From Lachancea thermotolerans CBS 6340 (taxonomy: Eukaryota > Ascomycota > Saccharomycetes > Saccharomycetales > Saccharomycetaceae), in NCBI RefSeq assembly GCF_000142805.1, contig NC_013083.1:558001-622000 (forward strand): a stretch of DNA of 64,000 nucleotides, in the 5' to 3' direction. The position numbers and the translations under genes are program-made. This document shows, in pieces, positions 57,156-64,000 of this stretch. The notes below the pieces were generated by a model. The model was not told the DNA's origin and did no database searches. It saw nothing but the letters and a program-made list of their open reading frames with translations. Position 1 is the first letter of the stretch; each line of letters starts with the position of its first letter.

Positions 57156-57812
57156 ATGTCTGACGAGGTCGCCAAGCTAAAGTCTCAGGTCGAAGAGCTG
57201 CAACAGCTGGTCAAGAAGCAAAATTTGTTGATCAGCAAAACGGGACAGTCTGTCCTAGAATTGCAATTGGCAAAGCAGAAAACCGACGTTGAGGAGTTCG
57301 ACTCCAAGTTTGCTGGTGCCAAGAGCGGCAAGCATGCCGCCTCTCACGGAGACAACACTGACTACGCGACTAACGAAGATCTGGTTCAACTGGTTGGTGA
57401 GCTTCAAGGTCAACTTGACTCGATCGAAGAGAGATCGATCAGAAGACTGGTTAACTCAACCAAGTCCGAGAAAAGGGATTACTTGGCACCTTTGCCAAAT
57501 GCTGATGGCGAGATCCCTAGCGCCACCGACAGCATATTCCCAGAATCTCTCGAGGACTTTGAGAACATCACTAACGTCAAACTCTTCAAGCTGGCCAAGT
57601 ACTACGAGCTTTTGCCTCCTAGCTTGAAAGAGCAAGAAAAGTTCGAGGACTACTTGGAAGGCAAGCTAGACAATTTTCATATTAACGACATGACCGACGA
57701 AGATGTCGAGAAGGAGCTCAAGAACTTCTCTGAAGACCAGTTGGTTGAAGCATTCAACGATGTCGCTAGATACCTCGGTGTGAAGTCAAGAAGAGGAACC
57801 GACATCTGGTAA
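57156..57812 (+). CDS. MRP8: Mrp8-like coiled-coil protein
   Basis: A 218-residue protein matching S. cerevisiae Mrp8 (219) over its whole length. It begins with a coiled coil (about residues 3-55), then IEERSIRRLVNS, LAPLPNADGEIPSATD and a helical C-terminal half ending DVARYLGVKSRRGTDIW. Mrp8 was once listed as a mitochondrial ribosomal protein; no clear presequence is seen here, and its function is still uncertain. Codon use is biased toward common codons, suggesting good expression. It is tandem with LTV1 and convergent with NOP9. Confidence 0.93.
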   Translation: MSDEVAKLKSQVEELQQLVKKQNLLISKTGQSVLELQLAKQKTDVEEFDSKFAGAKSGKHAASHGDNTDYATNEDLVQLVGELQGQLDSIEERSIRRLVNSTKSEKRDYLAPLPNADGEIPSATDSIFPESLEDFENITNVKLFKLAKYYELLPPSLKEQEKFEDYLEGKLDNFHINDMTDEDVEKELKNFSEDQLVEAFNDVARYLGVKSRRGTDIW

Positions 57813-57950
57813 AAATAGTTTGGAGCCGAAGCCTCGGAATGCAAATTTGACGCTAATATATAAAATTTATGGCTTTTTTCATTAATAAAATATAAAAAAA
57901 GGCCAGTAACTTTGTTCCCTTCCAGATGATCACACTGGCTCGCATCCAAG

Positions 57951-59963
57951 TCATCTTCTAAACTTCTTTTCAGGTCTATTGTATGATGGCTTGTCGCCTT
58001 TGCGCTTTGTCCCAGCGTCACCCCCGGGCTGCAAGGGTGTAGCATCTGGGAACAATTCTTGCTGTTGCTCTCTTATGAGTCTTTTCCAGTCGAATTGTTT
58101 TCTTAAGAACTTGTCCATTGACCAGTTTTTCCAGGCCTGCCTTCCGTAGACGCTGTTTTTCACCTTTTCAGAATCACCAGCCATACTTGTTGCAATCCTC
58201 TCCTTGTACATTGGAAGTTGGGCAGTGAAGTCCCAAAGCTTATCGACGAGGTGTGAGCCGTATGCATTACAAGACAAGTTAACAATGTCCGTGCAAAACA
58301 CGTTTAACAAACGCTTGCGTTTGATTTTGTCAACTCTTTTCACTTGTAAAACATGCTCAACAACGTGAGAAAACACACCGTGGTAGCACATTTGAAGTAG
58401 CCTTTCCTCTGGCAAGGCGAGCAGACTTTCGATTGTTATGTTCAGGAATCTGTCATCGTAATCTATTAGCTTCTCCAAAAACAGAGACCTTCTTCTTTCT
58501 TCTGCAGTAGGCCAGTCATCTCTCGTGTTACCTAATGTCGAAGAGTTCAACGACAAACAGCTTTCTAAAATATTCCTATCCTCTAAGCCTTCCGGATAGA
58601 ATTTTTTGATAAGTTGTAGTACAATTTCCTCTTTAAGGTAGTCACCATGTTGTATACTAGCATCCAAGATACTAATACAGAACTCCATGTTGGAATTAAC
58701 AATTAGGCTTAGCTCAGGCACTATGTCGTTTAAAATTGATTTGACATCATTTTGGCGCAAATGCTTAAGGAGTGCTTGAACCACAAATGCACCGGTGAGA
58801 TCTCTTTTGCTGAGCTTCAAAATACGATCTCTCATATACATTTTGTAGAGCCGTTCAGTATATTTCGCTCTTGTGAAAGAAATGACATTCTCCAAAAAGT
58901 GAGAGCCAACGGGGTCAGATAGCAAGTATTCCACAAACGCTTCCTCTTTAGCGTTCTTTTCTTCACTTGAAGAGAAGATCAAATGCCAGAACGACCTATC
59001 TCTGTCAAAGATACCTTCGACTTGGATGATGAGTTGCAAAACTGGTGACGCCACTGGGTCGATGCAGAGCTCTCTGACTTTCATCATAGAAGTGACGCTG
59101 ATGTTTTTGAAGTTAGAAGATCCCAAGTCGACGCCGCCAGTTAGCTCTTTATACAACGAAGATAATATTTCACGCAACTTGACTTTGAAGGAATCCGGAG
59201 TCTTGTATGTTTTGTCGAAATCTTCGTTGTCCTTGAGATCAATCATTTTACGTGCAATTTTGGATCTTTTGGAGCGCAGTGCTGAATTGCTCATTGTTGT
59301 GCTTGGGAGAGTCTTCGAAGAGAGAATTAGAATTAGCAGACGAAAAACATGGGAGGCATACTTGTGAGAAATCATGCCTCTAACGCTCGGCGTTATTTCA
59401 TTAAGCATGTAAAGAAATAAATCTTCCATCGGAGAGTAAACATCGTCGCCGTCTTCGGTTGCCCCTGGTTCGTCAAACGATGGAGTCAAAAGTTCTTTCT
59501 CGACCATTGCAGCTCCTCTAACAAACAAAGTCTCAAGGACATGAGATGAATATTTTTGACAGGCCAAGCCATAGAAGAACCCGTTGAAGCTCCGAAAAAT
59601 AGCCTTTAATTGTTGGTTACTTCCTGCTAAAATGATTCTTTCCATAAGCTTTGAGCAGATTTGGGAAGTGGCCAACTTGAGTTCTTTATTCTTAGTCTCT
59701 TCAATAACGCTGCTAATAAATTGTTCTTTTTCTTCTGCGTTTTCGAAAGTGTCAACTGCCAAGGTTGATTCCGCTTGCTTGAAGTATTCGAGTTCTTGAG
59801 TATCTAGTACACCGAAGAATGTATTAGGTTCTCCATTGCTTCCTGAAGAAATCTTCTCCGGGATAGTATCGTTAGTGTCATAGGGTTGAGGTTCCACATG
59901 ACTTGCTTCCTCTCCCTCGGTGTGATGCTTTTTCAAAAGCTTTCTTCCTCTCGGTTTACCCAT
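57951..59963 (-). CDS. NOP9: pre-rRNA-binding pumilio-like protein Nop9
   Basis: A 670-residue nucleolar PUM-repeat protein needed for 18S rRNA maturation. After a basic N-terminus ([14 protein letters not shown]) come repeated helical units with pumilio-type segments: [76 protein letters not shown] and [14 protein letters not shown]. The C-terminus is basic ([18 protein letters not shown]). The length is close to S. cerevisiae Nop9 (666). PAC and RRPE elements lie about 100 bases upstream. In S. cerevisiae it is YJL010C beside CCT8 (YJL008C), as here. Confidence 0.95.
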
Positions 59964-60042
59964 GCTAGACGACTGGAACTAAGTTTCTGCCAGAACCCAA
60001 CACTATTGTTCGTACTAGTCGAAGTCCTTTAGAAGTTCAACA

Positions 60043-60064
60043 GCTCATCTCATCTCATCTCATC
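60043..60064 (+). repeat. CTCAT pentanucleotide tract
   Basis: About four CTCAT units in a row leading into CTCATCGC, in the NOP9 promoter. Confidence 0.7.
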
Positions 60065-60081
60065 GCTTAAGACAAAATTTT
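60059..60081 (-). promoter_or_regulatory. NOP9: PAC and RRPE elements of NOP9
   Basis: CTCATCGC (60059-60066, the PAC core GCGATGAG on the minus strand) is followed by AAAATTTT (60074-60081, RRPE-like). They lie about 96-118 bases before the NOP9 ATG. Confidence 0.65.
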
Positions 60082-60183
60082 CTTTATACCGCGAAGGAAC
60101 ATGGCTCTATCACGTGTATTATATAGAAACGACTGCGTAAGGCAAAGTGATTTCTTTATGTACAATTACTTAACATGCTATTC

Positions 60184-61878
60184 TCAATCATCTTGGTCCC
60201 AGTTACCAGGTTTTGGCCCTTTGGGCACTTGTGGACCACCAGCTCTCTTTGCCATGATAATTTGATCAATTGACAAGATTGTTGTTGCAGCTTCAGTAGC
60301 AACATTAACTGCAAATTTTTTCACAGCCAGCAAGTCGAAAATGTTTTCCTCTCTAACATCCTTGACACCTTCTTGATTGTCGCCATCTATGTCAACGCCG
60401 TAATAAACATTGTCACCAGCACTTTCGCCGTCTGCTGCAGCGCTAGTGTGAGCGGCGTAAAGGTTTGGAAGAACTTCATTCACGTTCAAGCCAGCCGTTT
60501 CGGCCAGAGTTCTGGGAACTACCTCGAATGCAACGGCGAACTGCTTAATTGCCAATTGCAGCAGACCTGGAGTGCGTTCGCCAAACTGGGTTATTTTTGA
60601 TACAAGTTCTATTTCTGTAGCACCTGCGCCAGGTAGTAATTTGCCACCATCTGGCTTCATTAACCCTTTTATAGCGGACACTCCGTCGTCGATTGCTCTT
60701 TCAATGTCCTCAAGGTTGTTTTGAGTAGCACCTCTCAGAATAATTGTTGCAGTTCTTGTCACTTCATCGTCTTCTTGCTTGAAGACGGTCACTCTGTCTC
60801 CGCCGATCTCGATAGTCTTTACAGTTTCTACAACACCCATCTCCTCTGGAGTTGGAGCGCCTAACCTAGGCATAGGAGTGGCGCCGCATACACGGCATAT
60901 TCTTCTCAGTTCAAATTTACTTGGTACCTTGAGGACCAGGATATTGTATCTGTTCAAGTAATGAAGAGCTAAGTCATTTACTCCATTCCCAGCAACAACA
61001 CAGTTAACGCCGGCGTCTGCAATCTCCTTGATCATTTCGTTCAATTGCTTTTCTTCACCTTTGGTAAAGTCCAACATCTCCTGTGCGTTATGGAGAAGCA
61101 CAGTTCCTTTTGTTTCTGTAGTGGAGATGTCAATAGGGCATGTAAAAACGGCCACTTTGTGCTTCTGCCCTGGTGGAAGAGACTTAACGTGGCCTTCAGG
61201 CTCTCTGTTGAAGACCATACCCTTGACAACCTCTGAATTAGCCAGCGATCCACCCATAATCTTCACAACTCTGATGGAATCAACATTGAAGCTGTTTGAT
61301 TTGGATGGAAGGACATGAGAAACGGCCTCAGCAACTAGGTCACTCAAGATGTCCTCCGACCCGTACTGTTTTGATGAAATTACAGGCTTCATGATCTTCA
61401 CAAGCTCTTGTTTACTGTGCTTATCCGTCACCTCCTGCACACACAAGTTGTCAAGCTCTTTCAATGTGAAGTTCTTTGCCATGTTGTAGCCTTGGATAAT
61501 TTCAACAGGAGACAGTCCTAAACCGATCAGCTTTTCACTCACGTTCAAAAGTTCGCCGGCCAAAATCAACACCAAATTAGTACCGTCGCCCATGTCAATC
61601 TTTTGTTGCTCTGTTGCCATAACCAATACCTTGACGGCTGGATGCACGATATCCAGTTCCCGCAGCATAGTAGCAGCATCATTGGTGATGATAATCTTGC
61701 CAAGATGGTTTACGATTATCTTATTACGGCCACAAGGCCCCATTGACGTTAGACACATCTGGTGAATTTCACGGATTGCCGAAATAGATTTGTTGATCTG
61801 GCCATCCGCGTTGAGGTAACTGTTGTATCCTTGTTTAAACAAGCCCGCATTCGGGTTTTGAGGAAGCTTCAAAGACAT
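60184..61878 (-). CDS. CCT8: chaperonin CCT/TRiC theta subunit
   Basis: A 564-residue group II chaperonin subunit, one of the eight in the cytosolic ring that folds actin and tubulin. The equatorial ATP motifs are visible: SMGPCGRNKIIVN, ITNDAATMLRELDI and MGDGTNLVLILAGELL. The apical region follows, then DDGVSAIKGLMKPDGGKLLPGAGATEIEL and GVKDVREENIFDLLAVKKFAVNVATEAATTIL-type sequence, which is typical of all CCT subunits. The N-terminal MSLKLPQNPNAGLFKQGY is characteristic of theta. The length is near S. cerevisiae Cct8 (568). A perfect PACE sequence lies 77 bases before the start. Confidence 0.97.
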   Translation of the reverse strand: MSLKLPQNPNAGLFKQGYNSYLNADGQINKSISAIREIHQMCLTSMGPCGRNKIIVNHLGKIIITNDAATMLRELDIVHPAVKVLVMATEQQKIDMGDGTNLVLILAGELLNVSEKLIGLGLSPVEIIQGYNMAKNFTLKELDNLCVQEVTDKHSKQELVKIMKPVISSKQYGSEDILSDLVAEAVSHVLPSKSNSFNVDSIRVVKIMGGSLANSEVVKGMVFNREPEGHVKSLPPGQKHKVAVFTCPIDISTTETKGTVLLHNAQEMLDFTKGEEKQLNEMIKEIADAGVNCVVAGNGVNDLALHYLNRYNILVLKVPSKFELRRICRVCGATPMPRLGAPTPEEMGVVETVKTIEIGGDRVTVFKQEDDEVTRTATIILRGATQNNLEDIERAIDDGVSAIKGLMKPDGGKLLPGAGATEIELVSKITQFGERTPGLLQLAIKQFAVAFEVVPRTLAETAGLNVNEVLPNLYAAHTSAAADGESAGDNVYYGVDIDGDNQEGVKDVREENIFDLLAVKKFAVNVATEAATTILSIDQIIMAKRAGGPQVPKGPKPGNWDQDD

Positions 61879-62209
61879 TGTGTGTCACAGAAATGCTAAA
61901 AAAGTCCTTTAGCACCAACAAACGCTCCCAAGGAATCTATTCTAGCTGGCGTTGTTTGCCACCATCCTTCAATTCTTAAAAAGTTTTCCAAAGTTGAAGC
62001 TTAGACATCAAAAGAATTCGTCGCACATGACATGTTCAAAATCCAAAGCAGTGGCCTCCTAATAGAGAACCATTCAGTTAAAGGTGCCAGAGTTCTAAAT
62101 CCGAGAGACACAATCGTATTACGACGAGCCAAGTCCATGATATTGACCCTTGCATGCCTTTCAATTATCATGATGAATACCTGTTAAATTCATTGCATTC
62201 ACATACGAA
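61879..62209. other. CCT8 promoter region, no gene seen
   Basis: A spacer of 331 bases between the CCT8 start and tRNA-Met. It carries the PACE-type site; nothing else is recognised. Confidence 0.5.
61955..61963 (-). promoter_or_regulatory. PACE (Rpn4-type) element upstream of CCT8
   Basis: TTTGCCACC is the exact complement of GGTGGCAAA, reading forward toward CCT8, 77 bases before its ATG. This is a normal PACE position, though the gene is not a proteasome gene. Confidence 0.6.
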
Positions 62210-62282
62210 GCTTCTGTAGCTCAGTCGGAAGAGCGTCAGTCTCATAATCTGAAGGTCGAGAGTTCGAACCTCCCCAGGAGCA
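62210..62282 (+). tRNA. elongator tRNA-Met (CAU)
   Basis: A 73-base intronless tRNA with anticodon CAT in loop CTCATAA. The acceptor GCTTCTG pairs fully with CAGGAGC, and the discriminator is A. The T loop is TTCGAAC. The T stem GAGAG/CTCCC has an A-C mismatch at pair 50-64. TTCGAAC and the A1-U72-free acceptor mark it as elongator, not initiator. A T7 run at 62286-62292 is the Pol III terminator. Confidence 0.95.
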
Positions 62283-62403
62283 TTATTTTTTTGTATCACA
62301 ATTATCTTAAGTACAACCCGGCCTCATTTGTTCGATAATTCGGAAGTGGACTAATATTCACCTTGACGATTGTTTTTGGCGCTGTCAAGACTGCTCAAAA
62401 GTC

Positions 62404-64000
62404 AATGGCGATTGACCTTCCTACATATGATGCAGTAACTGCTCTGAAAACTATATTGTCCTCTGAGGAGTCTCTTCAGTCCATTGATGATCTCATCCTT
62501 GCAACGAGAGCTGCCAAGCTTCAGATTGAGGACGAGATAACAGTGGGGTCAACGACTTCGCAACCTGAACTTGAAGATCCAAAGGAACGCGAAAGCTTTG
62601 GAAGCTTATTTGAAGAGATTAGCGAAGTTGCGGTTCTTTCGAAAGGTACGGAGAGAACAATTTCGCAACTAACCAAAGACATTTCGTATTTAGACAATGC
62701 CAAGCGCAACTTGACACAGTCCACAAACTTGTTCCAGAACTTAAAGCTTCTGAGCGACTCTTATTTCCAGTGCCAGCACTTCTTGAGTCTGAGGGACTTC
62801 AAAGCAATGCGGGCGCCATTTGCTGTAATGAGTGGTCTAGTGAGCTCTTTCCACCAGTACAAATCGGTCGACGAGATCGGGAAGCTGGTTGCGAGGATTT
62901 CGCGACTTCAAGCAGAGACTCACGCTCAAATCAAAAAGGCTTTTGAAGGATTACTTGACCAAAAATCTTCTCAGGGAGACATTTCCGATGAAACAGTGCT
63001 AAGAGAAGGGGCTTGTGAGCTTCTAGAAAGCAGCCCCGGGGCAAAGTCAGAACTTATTGACTGGTGCGTTCGAAAGATGCTATATGATATTAGAGAGATA
63101 TTTCAATTGGACGATGAGGCAGGCTCCCTGGAAAACCTGCCGCGGCGCTATGCATATTTCAAGAAAGTTCTGAACAATTTCAATGCTGAATTCTCTCGGT
63201 TCTTCCCCAAATCGTGGAACTTATCCTTGGAGTTGACAAAGGGCTTTTACGATACAACTGCCTCGGACCTCAAAGTCCTCCTTGAAAGAGAACTTCGCGA
63301 CCATCCATCAATTGATTTGTTCATGAGTTCCTTGCAAACGACCTTAGAATTTGAGAAATATATCGACGTGAAGTTCTCCAATCGCCTTCATAACGAAAAA
63401 GGCACTGAGAAAATATCGCGCTGCTTCGAGCCTTACCTCACCCTGTGGATTTCTCATCAAGAAGCACTTATGAACTCTAAGATTCTTGGCTATATGGCAG
63501 AAGACAAGCTTTCGCAGTCCTCTGAATCATTAGTTTTGCCTTCAAGTGCTGATCTATTTAGGACGTACCGATTCCTATTAACACAAACTCTAGAGTTGGT
63601 AGATTCTGGGAGTGGAAGAGATACAATACTTTTTGAGCTCGCAAAATTCTTCAATACTTGGTTAAAAACGTACTACGGCAAAGTTCTTCAGCCACTGCTC
63701 CTCCCGCCTGGATCCAAGATCGAAAACAAAGAGGAGGCCACAATATACACTTTACTTGTCCTTAATACTGCCGACTACTGCTCTACTACTACTCGGCAGC
63801 TTGTTGAGAAGCTTTCAGAGTATCTAACAGTGGAAAATGATATTTCTCAGCTCTTTGATAAAGTTCTATCTCACTATGGTGCTCTCATCTCTAGCGGGAT
63901 GGAGATAATACTGAATTCTATTGTTGCTCCGGACCTTAATTTCATTTGGAGGGAATTCGACAACACTGACTGGAAGTCTGTCGAAGTTGAGGATTATAGC
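62404..64000 (+). CDS. VPS53: GARP complex subunit Vps53 (5' part, runs off window)
   Basis: An open frame from ATG at 62404 to the window end, 532 complete codons with no stop. The N-terminal region matches the Vps53 family: ESLQSIDDLI, then a coiled-coil segment with ISQLTKDISYLDNAKRNLTQ, followed by long helical repeats. Vps53 is a subunit of the GARP tether that receives endosome-derived vesicles at the late Golgi. S. cerevisiae Vps53 has 822 residues, so about 290 are missing beyond the edge. In S. cerevisiae it is YJL029C, on the same chromosome arm as NOP9 and CCT8 but not adjacent. GYP6, also in this window, acts on Ypt6, a GARP partner GTPase. Confidence 0.88.

Noticed and set aside
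1-64000. A new multi-gene defence or mobile system
   Set aside because: Almost every gene is a recognisable yeast housekeeping gene in conserved order. The only unknowns are the F-box-like, GTPase-like and tiny ORFs, which do not form a convincing system.

Overview
This window is nuclear DNA from a budding yeast of the Saccharomycetaceae that never underwent the whole-genome duplication (WGD). A Lachancea-like species is my best guess, but the genus is inferred from protein similarity and was not tested. Genes are compact, and introns have GTATGT / TACTAAC / AG signals. The predicted proteins match Saccharomyces cerevisiae proteins closely, often over their whole length. There are 26 protein genes (two cut by the window edges), one further possible small ORF, two tRNAs and four spliceosomal introns. 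I see no transposon, LTR, CRISPR array or bacterial-type element.

Layout. (1) 1-23.8 kb follows S. cerevisiae chromosome VIII in reverse: SLT2 tail, YHI9, DAP2, RPN1, VMA16, THR1, MAS2, MYO1, an extra F-box-like gene, a YHR022C-like GTPase relative, and RPS27. (2) 23.8-27.5 kb: RSM22 and SRP102 (chromosome XI order) plus a tiny Dpm2-like membrane protein. (3) 27.6-41.7 kb: tRNA-Arg(UCU), then NUP192, NSP1, MHP1 and GYP6 in chromosome X order. (4) 41.7-57.8 kb: GPM1, NAXD, MCR1, DBR1, SDH1, AVT3, RPT1, RPC25, LTV1 and MRP8, exactly the chromosome XI order and orientation. (5) 57.9-64 kb: NOP9, CCT8, tRNA-Met(CAU) and the start of VPS53, all chromosome X genes in S. cerevisiae.

The mixture of VIII, XI and X genes is what an unduplicated ancestor should look like. 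RPS27 (ohnologs RPS27A on XI and RPS27B on VIII) and SDH1 (ohnologs SDH1 on XI and YJL045W on X) are the anchors where the two S. cerevisiae copies meet.

The genes are mostly housekeeping: proteasome (RPN1, RPT1), mitochondrial function (MAS2, RSM22, MCR1, SDH1), ribosome and rRNA biogenesis (RPS27, LTV1, NOP9), nuclear pore (NUP192, NSP1), protein targeting and trafficking (SRP102, GYP6, VPS53), chaperonin (CCT8) and central metabolism (GPM1, THR1). Promoter sites fit these roles: Rpn4/PACE sites before RPN1 and RPT1, PAC/RRPE before LTV1/RPC25 and NOP9, Rap1 plus Gcr1 sites before GPM1, a Rap1-like site before RPS27, and Reb1 sites at several promoters.

The least ordinary parts are the 17.2-23.1 kb stretch (F-box-like gene, degenerate GTPase, possible 55-aa ORF, long GC-rich spacers), the NSP1 start codon split by an intron, introns in SRP102 and RPT1, and the GC-rich, CACGTG-studded SDH1/AVT3 spacer. 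I found no clear new multi-gene system.
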